In this document: one piece after another, positions 10,254-19,437 of the stretch
How positions within the stretch are numbered: position 1 is the stretch's first letter
Layout of the letters: each line of letters opens with the position of its first letter
Origin: an uncultured Alistipes sp.
GTDB taxonomy: Bacteria; Bacteroidota; Bacteroidia; Bacteroidales; Rikenellaceae
Reading direction: 5' to 3'
Assembly: GCA_947591475.1 (NCBI GenBank)
Contig: CANQDE010000001.1
Location: 124,001 to 188,000 of the forward strand
Length of the DNA: 64,000 nucleotides
Position numbers and translations under genes: made by a program
Notes under the pieces: generated by a model
What the model was told of the DNA's origin: nothing
The model's input: only the letters and a program-made list of their open reading frames with translations
Database searches by the model: none

Positions 10254-10961
10254 ATGCAAAAAGACGTAATCATCGCCTGCGATTTCCAGTCGGCCGAGGA
10301 GACTTTCCGGTTCCTCGATCGATTCGCATCCGAATCGCGAAAACCTTTTTTGAAGATCGGTATGGAGCTTTTCTATGCCGAAGGGCCGGCCATCGTTCGC
10401 GAAATCAAGCGGCGCGGCCATCGCATTTTCCTCGATCTGAAGCTCCACGACATTCCCAATACGGTGCGTAAGGCGATGGCCGTCTTGTCGCGGTTGGACG
10501 TCGACATGTGCAACGTCCATGCGGCGGGTACCGTCGAGATGATGCGCGCGGCGCGCGAGGGGTTGACCTGTCCCGACGGGTCGCGGCCGCTGTTGATCGC
10601 CGTAACGCAGCTCACTTCGACGAGCGAGGAGCGGATGCAGCGCGAATTGTTGATCGGTGCCTCGATGAACGAAACCATTGTGCAGTATGCCCGCAATACG
10701 CGCGAGGCGGGGCTCGACGGCGTGGTCTGCTCGCCGTTGGAGGCGGGTATGGTGCACGAAGCCTGTGGACGCGACTTTTTGACCGTTACGCCCGGTGTGC
10801 GCTTTGCCGACGGCGAGGTCGCCGATCAGGTGCGGGTTACGACACCGGCCCGGGCGCGTGAAATCGGATCGGATTTCATCGTCGTGGGACGGCCCATCAC
10901 GGCGGCGGACGACCCCGTAGCGGCGTATCGCCGTTGCATAGCCGACTTTTTATTGAATTGA
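10254..10961 (+). CDS. pyrF: Orotidine 5'-phosphate decarboxylase
   Basis: Final step of UMP synthesis. The ATG at 10254, five bases after pyrD, gives a 235-residue barrel beginning [11 protein letters not shown]. The catalytic Asp61-Lys63-Asp66 array lies in [10 protein letters not shown], and the phosphate-gripping loop near the C-terminus reads [12 protein letters not shown]. This is the short bacterial form, not the roughly 270-residue type seen in many other Bacteroidales. Upstream in-frame sequence without this ATG is pyrD in another frame. Confidence 0.95.
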   Translation: MQKDVIIACDFQSAEETFRFLDRFASESRKPFLKIGMELFYAEGPAIVREIKRRGHRIFLDLKLHDIPNTVRKAMAVLSRLDVDMCNVHAAGTVEMMRAAREGLTCPDGSRPLLIAVTQLTSTSEERMQRELLIGASMNETIVQYARNTREAGLDGVVCSPLEAGMVHEACGRDFLTVTPGVRFADGEVADQVRVTTPARAREIGSDFIVVGRPITAADDPVAAYRRCIADFLLN

Positions 10962-11046
10962 TGCGGCTCGCAGAGCCGTGCGGGCCGCAGCCTCCGGCGG
11001 CGGAGGCCCGCAAGCGTGCCCCGCAGGCTGCGTCCGCGAACGGAGG
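10962..11046. repeat. Degenerate GC-palindrome, family B-like
   Basis: Sits between pyrF and pyrE. It contains CGGCTC-GCA-GAGCCG (about 10964-10978), then GCGGGCC...CCTCCG-GCGG-CGGAGG...GCCCGC (about 10980-11012), then GCAGGCTGCG. It resembles the flanking palindromes of family B but lacks the GGGAACC core. It could impede transcription between pyrF and pyrE but has no terminal T run. Confidence 0.55.
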
Positions 11047-11117
11047 TTATGCTCGGCAAAACCAAGCGTTTGCGTTGGGATGAACCTAAAAAATGACATT
11101 GATTAGCATCATGAGCC

Positions 11118-11750
11118 ATGAATGAAAAAGTAATTGCGAAGGATTTGTTGGCGATCGGCGCCGTGTTCCTGCGCCCCGAGGAGCCTTTCACGTGGGCCAG
11201 CGGCATCAAAAGCCCGATTTATTGCGATAACCGGTTGACGCTTACGGCGGTCGAAGTGCGCAAGCGGGTCGAGTCCGGATTGGCCGAAATCATCCGTACG
11301 AAGTTCCCCGAGGCCGAGGTGTTGATGGGTACGTCGACCGCCGGCATCGCCCATGCCGCCATTACGGCCACGCTGCTCGACCTGCCGATGGGCTATGTCC
11401 GCTCGGGTAACAAGGATCACGGACGGCAGAACCGCATCGAGGGCAAACTCGAAAAGGGACAGAAGGTCGTCGTCGTCGAGGATCTGATTTCGACCGCCGG
11501 TTCGTGTCTCGAAGTGGTTGAGGCGTTGCGCGAGGCAGGCGCCGAGGTGTTGGGTGTCGCTTCGATCTTCACTTACGGCATGAAGAAGGGTCTCGACCGT
11601 ATGCGCGAGGCGCAGGTCGTGAATTACAGCCTCTCGAATCTCGACGCACTGGTCGAGGTGGCCGCTGAGGAAGGGTATATCCGCCCTGCGGACAAGGCCC
11701 GCCTGTTGCAGTTCCGCGACAATCCGTCGGACGAGAGCTGGATGAAATAG
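11118..11750 (+). CDS. pyrE: Orotate phosphoribosyltransferase
   Basis: Joins orotate to PRPP to give OMP. The 210-residue type I PRTase fold has the PRPP motif VVVVEDLISTAGS, with acidic residues Glu121 and Asp122. The flexible catalytic loop contains RSGNKDHGRQNRIEG. The start ATG at 11118 yields MNEKVIAKDLL, the normal N-terminal helix. It is separated from pyrF by a GC palindrome and from pyrB by family A copy 2. Confidence 0.96.
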   Translation: MNEKVIAKDLLAIGAVFLRPEEPFTWASGIKSPIYCDNRLTLTAVEVRKRVESGLAEIIRTKFPEAEVLMGTSTAGIAHAAITATLLDLPMGYVRSGNKDHGRQNRIEGKLEKGQKVVVVEDLISTAGSCLEVVEALREAGAEVLGVASIFTYGMKKGLDRMREAQVVNYSLSNLDALVEVAAEEGYIRPADKARLLQFRDNPSDESWMK

Positions 11751-11759
11751 CGGGCGGGT

Positions 11760-11885
11760 CGAAGCCTCTCGGTTCGTTTCGGCTTTCCGATCGAAGCCCC
11801 CGCCAAGGCGGGGGTGCGGGGGTGGATCAAAACTGCATATGCCGCCATAGGCGGCGAACACCAAGGGGCGGACTGGCGAGTGCCT
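11760..11885 (+). repeat. Family A intergenic repeat, copy 2
   Basis: Between pyrE and pyrB. Invariant hairpin CCCCCGCC-AA-GGCGGGGG at 11797-11814, a TGCGGGGGTGGATCAAAACT linker, second stem GCCGCC-ATA-GGCGGC at 11841-11855, then GCGAACACCAAGGGGCGGA. The left flank GGTTCGTTTCGG matches copies 4, 5 and 7. Confidence 0.85.
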
Positions 11886-11926
11886 AAAAATTGAATGAAT
11901 CACGTGAATAAAAATACCGAAAATCT

Positions 11927-13027
11927 ATGTTGCGCCATTTGATAGACCCTACCGACCTGACGGTCGAGGAGACCGAAGCGATCGTCGCTTTGGCCGAACG
12001 CATCATCGCCCATCGCGAGCAGTATCGCGAAGCCTGCAAGGGCAAGAAATTAGCCACGTTGTTCTACGAACCGTCGACCCGTACGCGGTTGAGCTTCACT
12101 TCGGCCATGCTGGAGCTGGGCGGACAGGTCATCGGCTTCTCGGATGCCGCGTCGTCGTCGGTGTCGAAGGGCGAGACCGTCGCCGATACCGTGCGGGTCA
12201 TCAGGTGCTTCGCCGACATCATCGCCATGCGCCATTTCAAGGAGGGGGCGCCGCTCGTCGCTTCGCAGTATGCTGGTATTCCGGTCATCAATGCCGGCGA
12301 CGGCAGCCATGCCCATCCGACGCAGACGCTGACCGATCTGTTGACCATCAAGCGCGAAAAGGGACGCTTCGACCATCTGACCATCGGCTTCTGCGGCGAT
12401 CTGAAGTTCGGACGCACGGTGCATTCGTTGATTAAGGCCCTGTCGCGATATGCGGGCGTTCACGTCATTCTGATTTCGCCCGAGGAGCTGCGCCTGCCCG
12501 ACTACATGTTGCTGGAGATGCAGGCCAATTCGCAACTGACTTTCCGCGAAGTGCGCACGATGGAGGAGGTGATGCCCGAACTGGACATCCTCTACATGAC
12601 GCGCGTGCAGAAAGAGCGGTTCCTCGACGAAGAGGAGTTCGACCGCGTGAAGAACAGCTTCGTGCTCAATGCCGCAAAATTGAAGACAGCCAAACCGGAC
12701 ATGGTGATCCTTCATCCGCTGCCGCGCGTGAACGAAATCGCGCGTGAGGTGGACAACGATCCGCGGGCCGCCTACTTCCGACAGGTTGAAAACGGCAAAT
12801 TCGTGCGTATGGCGTTGATTCTGACCCTGCTCGAATGGGCCGACGGCAATCGTCCGTTCGACCGGACGCCGGTTTTCAGCGAACCCTATCTTGTCAACGA
12901 ACTGAAATGCGCCAACCGCCGGTGCATCTCCGCGACGGAGGATGTCGATCAGTTGTTCCGTCGCGGCGAGGACGGCATCTGCCGATGCGCCTATTGCGAG
13001 ACGAAAGCGCCGTCGGATTGTCGATAA
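11927..13027 (+). CDS. pyrB: Aspartate carbamoyltransferase with PyrI-like zinc tail
   Basis: Condenses aspartate with carbamoyl phosphate. 366 residues: a complete catalytic chain (carbamoyl-phosphate loop STRTR at 50-54, HPLPRVNEI near 265) followed by a C-terminal extension. The extension carries Cys328-x4-Cys333 and Cys354-x2-Cys357 (CANRRCIS ... CRCAYCE). The spacing and wording closely match the zinc domain of the regulatory chain PyrI (CxxxxC...CxxC). The N-terminal nucleotide-binding domain of PyrI is absent, and no separate pyrI lies in the window. The enzyme probably keeps the structural zinc contact without CTP/ATP control through PyrI (inference). Confidence 0.93.
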   Translation: MLRHLIDPTDLTVEETEAIVALAERIIAHREQYREACKGKKLATLFYEPSTRTRLSFTSAMLELGGQVIGFSDAASSSVSKGETVADTVRVIRCFADIIAMRHFKEGAPLVASQYAGIPVINAGDGSHAHPTQTLTDLLTIKREKGRFDHLTIGFCGDLKFGRTVHSLIKALSRYAGVHVILISPEELRLPDYMLLEMQANSQLTFREVRTMEEVMPELDILYMTRVQKERFLDEEEFDRVKNSFVLNAAKLKTAKPDMVILHPLPRVNEIAREVDNDPRAAYFRQVENGKFVRMALILTLLEWADGNRPFDRTPVFSEPYLVNELKCANRRCISATEDVDQLFRRGEDGICRCAYCETKAPSDCR

Positions 13028-13053
13028 TTTGTGGAAAGAATGTCGACCGGATT

Positions 13054-13085
13054 TTTGAAAAGGCGAACGGGAAACGCTACTTTTG
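13054..13085 (+). promoter_or_regulatory. Promoter of the pur operon
   Basis: TTTG at 13054-13057, a 20-base spacer and TACTTTTG at 13078-13085, an exact TTTG-N20-TAnnTTTG match. Transcription would start near 13092, leaving about 290 bases of leader before purE. The pur genes can therefore be transcribed independently of the pyr promoter at 2.5 kb. Confidence 0.8.
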
Positions 13086-13091
13086 TCCTTT

Positions 13092-13382
13092 CAAGAGACG
13101 TGTGCGGATAGATTGCGGCCGCCATGACTGAAAAAGGTTGTGGCGGTCGGTCGTTTTCGAAGGGGCAATCGGTTCGTTAGATATAGGTAGCGACGGCCCG
13201 ATGGGACGATTCGTTTCGGAGCTCCGACCGAAGCCCCCGCCAAGGCGGGGGTTTAGGGGTGGGTCAAAACTGCATACGACGCCGGAGGCGGCGAGTATCG
13301 AGAGGCGGATAGGAGAAAGTGGATAAAAAACGGCAGTACAGGAAGGTACATGACTGCGGTCGAACAATAAGGATAAACGATT
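13092..13382 (+). other. Long 5' leader of the pur operon
   Basis: Non-coding leader between the pur promoter and purE. It holds a 10-bp hairpin (5' arm CCGCCATGAC at about 13120-13129, 3' arm GTTGTGGCGG, two G-U pairs) and an 18-codon ORF at 13124-13180 starting inside it (MTEKGCGG...). Family A copy 3 follows. No T run follows the first hairpin, so it is not an obvious terminator, and no purine-riboswitch core was recognised. Whether the small ORF is translated is unknown. Confidence 0.4.
13180..13318 (+). repeat. Family A intergenic repeat, copy 3
   Basis: Invariant hairpin CCCCCGCC-AA-GGCGGGGG at about 13234-13251, linker TTTAGGGGTGGGTCAAAACT, second stem CGCC-GGA-GGCG at about 13280-13290, then GCGAGTATCGAGAGGCGGAT. 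The left flank GACGGCCCGATGGGACGATT is nearly identical to copy 1. It lies within the predicted purE leader transcript. Confidence 0.85.
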
Positions 13383-13850
13383 ATGAAAGTCGGTGTGATT
13401 ATGGGCTCCGTGAGCGATTACGAGGTGATGGCCGAGGCCGTCGCGACGCTGGAATCGTTCGGCGTCCCCTTCGAAAAGCGGGTGGTGAGCGCGCATCGTA
13501 CGCCCGAATTGCTCTACGAATATGCCCGTACGGCTAAGGAACGCGGCATCGGCGTCATCATCGCCGGTGCGGGTGGTGCCGCCCATCTGCCGGGTATGAC
13601 GGCGGCCATCACGACCATTCCTGTGATTGGGGTGCCGGTCAAATCACGTGCCTTGAACGGTTTGGATTCGTTGCTTTCCATCGTGCAGATGCCCGGGGGC
13701 GTTCCTGTGGCGACGACCGCTATCAACGGTGCCAAAAATGCCGCTTTGATCGCCGTCTCGATCCTCGCATTGGGCGACGAGGCGCTGGCCGCCAAATTGG
13801 AAGCCTTCCGCAAACGTCAGACCGAGGATGTGTTGAAAATCGAATTATGA
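13383..13850 (+). CDS. purE: N5-carboxyaminoimidazole ribonucleotide mutase
   Basis: Class I PurE, 155 residues, converting N5-CAIR to CAIR. The substrate-binding GSVSD is at residues 8-12 and the SAHRTP motif at 36-41; the glycine-rich [12 protein letters not shown] loop contributes to the octamer active site. Its ATGA overlap with purK (4 bases) couples it to the enzyme that supplies its substrate. Confidence 0.97.
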   Translation: MKVGVIMGSVSDYEVMAEAVATLESFGVPFEKRVVSAHRTPELLYEYARTAKERGIGVIIAGAGGAAHLPGMTAAITTIPVIGVPVKSRALNGLDSLLSIVQMPGGVPVATTAINGAKNAALIAVSILALGDEALAAKLEAFRKRQTEDVLKIEL

Positions 13851-14956
13851 CGACCATCGGCATCATAGGAGGAGGGCAGTTGGGGCTGATGCTCGCGGAG
13901 CAGGCCCGGACCTTGGAGACCAAGGTGCGGTGCATCGCGCTCGATCCGGCTCCGGATGCACCTGCGTTCGCTGCGTGCGAGGAACGGATTGTCGGTCGAT
14001 TCGACGACCCGGCCGCCGTGGAGGAACTGTGCCGTCGCAGCGACGTCGTTACCTATGAGTTCGAGAACGTCCCGGGAGAGATTCTGATACCGTTGTGCGA
14101 AAAATACCGCATTCCGCAAGGTTACCGGCCGCTTTACGATTCGCAGGATCGGCTGCGGGAGAAGCAGAACGCCCGCGACCACGGCTTGCAAACGCCCGAT
14201 TTCAGGGCGGTCGACGACGAGGATTCATTGCGACGGGCGGTCGCCGAATTGGGCCTGCCGGCGGTGCTGAAAACCCGTACGTTGGGCTACGACGGCCACG
14301 GTCAGGCGATTCTGCGTACGGAATCGGAAATCGAGAAGGCACTGCCCTTGGTGGCGGTGCCCTCTATTTTGGAGGCGTTCGTGCCGTTCGATTTCGAGGC
14401 CAGCGTCGTGATGGTCGCCGATGAACGTCGGGTGGTGAGTTTCCCGATCGGCCGCAATCTCCATCGCGACGGGATTCTCGACCTCTGTTTTGTGCCGGCC
14501 GACCGGAATGCCGAGGTGCTGGAACGGATGCGCGTGGAGAGCGAACGTTTCATGCGCGAGTGCGGTTATCGGGGGATTCTGGCTATCGAGTATTTCGTGC
14601 GCGGCGAGGAGTTTTACTTCAACGAGATGGCGCCGCGCCCCCACAATTCGGGCCACTACACCATCGAAGGCGCCACGACGAACCAGTTCCGCGAATTGGC
14701 GCGTTATTTAGTCGGCGAGGAGTTGCACGCGCCGGAGTTGGTCGCTCCGACCGTGATGAAAAACATTTTGGGGCAGGATTTGGCCGCTGCCGAGCGGATC
14801 GCTGCGCAAGTTGCGGCCGAAAATCGAACCGATGTCCACGTCCACCTCTATGGCAAAACGGAAAGCCGCCCGAAACGCAAGATGGGACACATTACGTTCG
14901 TCGGTGCGACCGCCGAGACCTATGCCCGCTGTTGGGCGGATAAATTCGTGAAATAG
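13847..14956 (+). CDS. purK: N5-carboxyaminoimidazole ribonucleotide synthase
   Basis: An ATP-grasp ligase of 369 residues that makes N5-CAIR from AIR, bicarbonate and ATP. The N-terminal [14 protein letters not shown] signature is the family hallmark. The ATP-grasp core includes [12 protein letters not shown], and the metal-binding [13 protein letters not shown] is typical of PurK. It overlaps purE by 4 bases and ends 13 bases before purL. Confidence 0.97.
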   Translation: MTTIGIIGGGQLGLMLAEQARTLETKVRCIALDPAPDAPAFAACEERIVGRFDDPAAVEELCRRSDVVTYEFENVPGEILIPLCEKYRIPQGYRPLYDSQDRLREKQNARDHGLQTPDFRAVDDEDSLRRAVAELGLPAVLKTRTLGYDGHGQAILRTESEIEKALPLVAVPSILEAFVPFDFEASVVMVADERRVVSFPIGRNLHRDGILDLCFVPADRNAEVLERMRVESERFMRECGYRGILAIEYFVRGEEFYFNEMAPRPHNSGHYTIEGATTNQFRELARYLVGEELHAPELVAPTVMKNILGQDLAAAERIAAQVAAENRTDVHVHLYGKTESRPKRKMGHITFVGATAETYARCWADKFVK

Positions 14957-14969
14957 CAAAGAAACAAAT

Positions 14970-17900
14970 ATGGAAAATTACCGGATTTTCGTCGAGAAGT
15001 TACCGCAATATCGGGTCGAGGCCGAGAGCCTGCGCCGCGAGTTGAACGGCAATCTCAAACTGCATCTCTCCGAGTTGCGGCTGCTGAATGTCTATGACCT
15101 GTTCGGATTCACGGCCGAGTTGCTCGAAAAGAGCCGTTACGCGGTCTTCGGCGAGGTGGTAACCGATACGGTGTCGGATGCGTGCGACTTGGCGGGCCGC
15201 AAGTACCTCGCTATCGAGTTCTTGCCCGGACAATTCGACCAGCGGGCCGCTTCGGCGGTCGATTGCGTGCGGTTGATCGACCCGTCGGCCGAGGTGCGCA
15301 TCCGTTCGTCGAAGCTGCTGATTTTCGACGATGCCGTTACGGACGAGGAGCTGGCCCGCATCCGTCATTATTGCATCAACAGTGTCGAGTCGCGCGAAAA
15401 GTCGCTCGATATGCTGACCGACCGCGAGCAGGCCGAGGTGAAACCCGTGCCGGTGCTCGACGGATTTTCGCAGTTGGCTGATAGCGAGCTGGAGCCTTTT
15501 TGCAAGAAATACGGGCTGGCGATGAATGCCGACGACCTGCGCGAGGTGGTGCGTTATTTTCGCGGGGAGGGGCGCGACCCCTATGAAACGGAGTTGCGCA
15601 TTTTGGATACCTATTGGAGCGATCACTGCCGTCATACGACCTTCACGACCGAGTTGGAGGGCATCACCGTTGAGGAATCCTTTATTAAAGAGGACATCGA
15701 CGAGTCGTTGGCCCTTTATCTGCGCATCCGGCGCGAGTTGGGCCGCGAGCATAAGAGCATCTGCCTGATGGATATGGCGACCATCGGCGCGCGTTATTTG
15801 CGGGCGACCGGCAAGTTGGATGACTTGGAGGTGAGCGACGAAAACAATGCCTGCTCGATCTACGTCGACGTGGAGGTCGACGGCACGACGGAACGGTGGC
15901 TCCTGCAATTCAAGAACGAAACGCACAACCATCCGACCGAAATCGAACCGTTCGGTGGGGCATCGACCTGTCTGGGCGGGGCGATCCGCGACCCGCTGTC
16001 GGGCCGCAGCTACGTTTATCAGGCGATGCGCGTAACCGGTGCGGGCGACATCTGGCAGCCGGTGGCCGATACGCTGCCGGGCAAGCTGCCGCAGAGCGTC
16101 ATTTCGAAAAAGGCCGCTGCGGGATATTCCAGTTACGGCAACCAGATCGGTTTGGCGACGACCCACGTGCGTGAAATTTACCACGACGGTTACGTGGCGA
16201 AGCGTTTGGAGGTCGGCGCGGTGGTCGGCGCCGTGAAAGCGGCCGATGTGCGCCGCGAAACGCCTGTCGCCGGCGATAAAATTCTGTTGTTGGGTGGCCG
16301 TACGGGCCGCGACGGCATCGGCGGGGCGACGGGTTCGTCGAAAGAACACGATGCCCATTCGTTGGAGACCTGCGGCAGCGAGGTGCAGAAAGGCAATGCC
16401 CCCGAAGAACGCAAACTGGAACGTTTGTTCCGTCGTCCGGAGGTAACCCGATTAATAAAAAAATCGAATGACTTCGGGGCCGGCGGCGTCAGCGTGGCCA
16501 TCGGCGAGTTGGCCGACGGGTTGGATATTTACCTCGACCGCGTGCCGGTGAAGTACAGCGGGCTGAATGCTACGGAGCTGGCGATCAGCGAATCGCAAGA
16601 GCGTATGGCCGTCGTCGTCGAGGCGAAAGATGTCGATGCCTTTTTGGCCTATTGCCGCGAGGAGAACATCGAGGCGACGGAGGTGGCCGATGTAACCGAT
16701 ACGGCCCGCATGCGGATGTACTATCACGGTCGGCAAGTCGTCGACCTTTCGCGCAAGTTCATCGACAGTGCCGGTGCCAAGCATCGTGCCGAGGCGGTCG
16801 TTGCCGCTGTGGAGGCCTGCGATCCGTTCGTCCGCAAGGTGGAGGGCGCAACCGTCGCTGAACGATTCGCCAACAATCTGAAAGATAAAAACGTCCTGTC
16901 GCAGCGCGGACTAATTGAAATGTTCGATGCCACCATCGGCGCATCGACTGTGTTGATGCCCTTCGGCGGGCGCACGCAGCGCAGCGAGACGCAGGTTTCG
17001 GTGCAGAAGCTGCCGACCGACGGCTATACCGATACGGCCAGCATCATGGCCTTCGGCTACAATCCGTTCATCGCGTCGTGGAGCCCCTACCACGGTGCAG
17101 CCTATGCCGTGGTCGAAGCGGCTGCGAAGGTCGTGGCGGCGGGCGGTCATTACAACCGGATGCGTTATTCCTATCAAGAGTATTTCGAACGGATGACGCG
17201 CGAAGCCACGTCGTGGGGCAAGCCGTTGAGCGCCTTGCTCGGGGCCTTGCGGATGCAGGTCGAGCTGGGACTTCCCGCTATCGGTGGCAAGGATTCGATG
17301 TCGGGTACGTTCCAAGATATTAACGTGCCGCCGATGCTGATGGCTTTCGGCATCACGACAGTCGATGCTCGCAAGGTGATTTCGACCGATTTGAAACGTG
17401 CGGGCGACCGCCTCTACTTGATTCGTCATACGCCCCGCGCCAATGGGATGCCCGACACGGAACAGCTGAAACGCAACTTCGACTTCGTGAGCGAGGCAAT
17501 CGCCGACGGACGGATCGTGGCCGGATGGTCGGTCGGATTCGGCGGTGTGGCCGAGGGGCTGGCGAAGATGGCTTTCGGTAACGAAATCGGCGTCGAGGTA
17601 ACGTGCGGCGAGACGAAACTCTACGATTATGCCTACGGCTCGATTTTGGTCGAGTGCGCGGAGGCGTTGGACTATCTCCATGCCGAACCGGTCGGTCGCA
17701 CGGTGGACGATGCGGCTGTGATTGTCGGCGGGGTGCGGATGCCGCTCGAAACGCTCTATGCGGCTAACACCGAACGTTATGCGGCGATCTATCCCGACAA
17801 GGGCGACAACCGTGCACCGATGATGACGGCCGAACCCGTGCGCCGCAGCGTCGAATACCCGGGCGAAGCGGTCGAACATCCGGTGGCTTATCTGCCCGTC

Positions 17901-18683
17901 TTCCCGGGTACGAATTGCGATTACGACACCGCGCGGGCTTTCCGCCGTGCGGGCGCCGAGGTGCGTACCGGCGTGCTGTGCAACCTCGGAGGCGACGACA
18001 TTCTGCGGTCGATCGCTGCGATGAAAGAGGAGATTCGCCGCTGCCATATCTTCGTGCTGTGCGGCGGATTTTCGGCGGGCGATGAACCGGACGGCAGCGC
18101 GAAACTCATTGTCAATGTGCTGAACAATCGAGCGATTCGCGACGAAATCCATGCGCTGCTCGACCGTGGCGGCTTGATTCTGGGCATCTGCAACGGGTTC
18201 CAGGCGCTGGTAAAATCGGGCCTGCTGCCTTACGGGCGTTTAGGCTTAATGAATAAAAATTCGGCAACTCTTTTCCGCAACGACATCAACCGCCATATTT
18301 CGCAGATCGTTACGACGCGGGTGGCTTCGGTTTGTTCGCCGTGGCTGGCCGGTTTCGAACCCGGCGACCTGCATGCGATCGCCGTGAGCCATGGCGAAGG
18401 CAAGTTCGTCGTCGGTGAGGAATTGGCGCGCGAGCTCTTTGCCAACGGGCAGGTGGCGTTCCAGTATGCAGGGCCGGACGGAGAGCCGACTGCCGAGGCG
18501 CCTTACAACCCGAACGGTTCGTCCTACGCTATCGAGGGCATCGTCTCGCGCGACGGCCGGATTCTCGGCAAGATGGGCCACACGGAGCGTTGGGAGCCGA
18601 ACGTGTTCCGCAACATCGCCGGCAACAAGGAGCAGTCGTTGTTCCGCAATGCCGTGAACTATTTCCGCAAACGGAAAGATTGA
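14970..18683 (+). CDS. purL: Phosphoribosylformylglycinamidine synthase, single-chain (PurL with PurQ domain)
   Basis: Converts FGAR to FGAM using glutamine and ATP. At 1237 residues it is the large form that fuses the PurS-like N-terminal domain, the duplicated synthetase core and a class I glutaminase, so no separate purQ or purS is needed. The core contains DxYWSDHCRH and KNETHNHPT motifs. The glutaminase nucleophile is Cys1074 in LGICNGFQ, and a downstream AVSHGEGKF segment belongs to its active site. Length and order agree with proteobacterial-type large PurL. Cytoplasmic. Confidence 0.97.
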   Translation: MENYRIFVEKLPQYRVEAESLRRELNGNLKLHLSELRLLNVYDLFGFTAELLEKSRYAVFGEVVTDTVSDACDLAGRKYLAIEFLPGQFDQRAASAVDCVRLIDPSAEVRIRSSKLLIFDDAVTDEELARIRHYCINSVESREKSLDMLTDREQAEVKPVPVLDGFSQLADSELEPFCKKYGLAMNADDLREVVRYFRGEGRDPYETELRILDTYWSDHCRHTTFTTELEGITVEESFIKEDIDESLALYLRIRRELGREHKSICLMDMATIGARYLRATGKLDDLEVSDENNACSIYVDVEVDGTTERWLLQFKNETHNHPTEIEPFGGASTCLGGAIRDPLSGRSYVYQAMRVTGAGDIWQPVADTLPGKLPQSVISKKAAAGYSSYGNQIGLATTHVREIYHDGYVAKRLEVGAVVGAVKAADVRRETPVAGDKILLLGGRTGRDGIGGATGSSKEHDAHSLETCGSEVQKGNAPEERKLERLFRRPEVTRLIKKSNDFGAGGVSVAIGELADGLDIYLDRVPVKYSGLNATELAISESQERMAVVVEAKDVDAFLAYCREENIEATEVADVTDTARMRMYYHGRQVVDLSRKFIDSAGAKHRAEAVVAAVEACDPFVRKVEGATVAERFANNLKDKNVLSQRGLIEMFDATIGASTVLMPFGGRTQRSETQVSVQKLPTDGYTDTASIMAFGYNPFIASWSPYHGAAYAVVEAAAKVVAAGGHYNRMRYSYQEYFERMTREATSWGKPLSALLGALRMQVELGLPAIGGKDSMSGTFQDINVPPMLMAFGITTVDARKVISTDLKRAGDRLYLIRHTPRANGMPDTEQLKRNFDFVSEAIADGRIVAGWSVGFGGVAEGLAKMAFGNEIGVEVTCGETKLYDYAYGSILVECAEALDYLHAEPVGRTVDDAAVIVGGVRMPLETLYAANTERYAAIYPDKGDNRAPMMTAEPVRRSVEYPGEAVEHPVAYLPVFPGTNCDYDTARAFRRAGAEVRTGVLCNLGGDDILRSIAAMKEEIRRCHIFVLCGGFSAGDEPDGSAKLIVNVLNNRAIRDEIHALLDRGGLILGICNGFQALVKSGLLPYGRLGLMNKNSATLFRNDINRHISQIVTTRVASVCSPWLAGFEPGDLHAIAVSHGEGKFVVGEELARELFANGQVAFQYAGPDGEPTAEAPYNPNGSSYAIEGIVSRDGRILGKMGHTERWEPNVFRNIAGNKEQSLFRNAVNYFRKRKD

Positions 18684-18719
18684 ACGAACAAGAGAATTAC
18701 AACAAACAAAATAAAACGT

Positions 18720-19436
18720 ATGAAACAGCTCGAAATGCTCTACGAGGGCAAGGCAAAACAGGTGTTCCTGACGGACGACCCCGACAAAATCATCATCCAC
18801 TACAAGGATGCGGCGACAGCTTTCAACAACATCAAGAAGGCGACCATCGAAAACAAGGGCGTGCTGAACAACGCCATCTCGACCCTCATCTTCCACGAGT
18901 TGCACAAGGCGGGCGTCAAGACCCACTACATCGAGACGCTCAACGACCGCGATCAACTGTGCCGCCGCGTGAAGATCATTCCGCTCGAAGTGATCGTCCG
19001 CAACGTCATTGCCGGTTCGATGGCGCAGCGGTTGGGCATCGAGGAGGGGACGCAGCCCTCGAATGTCATCTACGACATCTGCTACAAGAAGGACGAACTC
19101 GGCGATCCGCTCATCAACGACCATCATGCCGTTGCGTTGGGCGCCGCTACCTACGACGAGTTGAAGCAGATTTATGCCATGACGGCTCGCATCAACGAGG
19201 TGTTGAAGGGCTTGTTCGCCAAGATGAACATCCGGCTCATCGACTTCAAGATCGAGTTCGGAAAGACCTCCGACGGCGAAATCGTCTTGGCCGACGAGGT
19301 ATCGCCCGATACGTGCCGCCTGTGGGACGCTTCGACTAACGAGAAACTCGACAAAGACCGTTTCCGTCGCGACTTGGGCCGCGTGCGCGAAGCCTACGAG
19401 GAGATTTTGGCCCGTCTGAAAAAAGCGGTCGAATAG
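18720..19436 (+). CDS. purC: SAICAR synthetase
   Basis: Joins CAIR and aspartate to give SAICAR. 238 residues, normal for the compact bacterial enzyme. It begins with the typical [12 protein letters not shown]-binding segment. [26 protein letters not shown] is split across the metal/ATP site, and VRNVIAGS lines the substrate pocket. It lies 36 bases after purL and 1 base before purF. The next enzyme in the pathway, PurB, is not encoded in this window. Confidence 0.97.
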   Translation: MKQLEMLYEGKAKQVFLTDDPDKIIIHYKDAATAFNNIKKATIENKGVLNNAISTLIFHELHKAGVKTHYIETLNDRDQLCRRVKIIPLEVIVRNVIAGSMAQRLGIEEGTQPSNVIYDICYKKDELGDPLINDHHAVALGAATYDELKQIYAMTARINEVLKGLFAKMNIRLIDFKIEFGKTSDGEIVLADEVSPDTCRLWDASTNEKLDKDRFRRDLGRVREAYEEILARLKKAVE

Positions 19437-19437
19437 C

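Noticed and set aside
13092..13382. Purine or other known riboswitch in the purE leader
   Set aside because: No conserved purine-aptamer loop sequences are present. The hairpins found are a short local stem and a mobile repeat.
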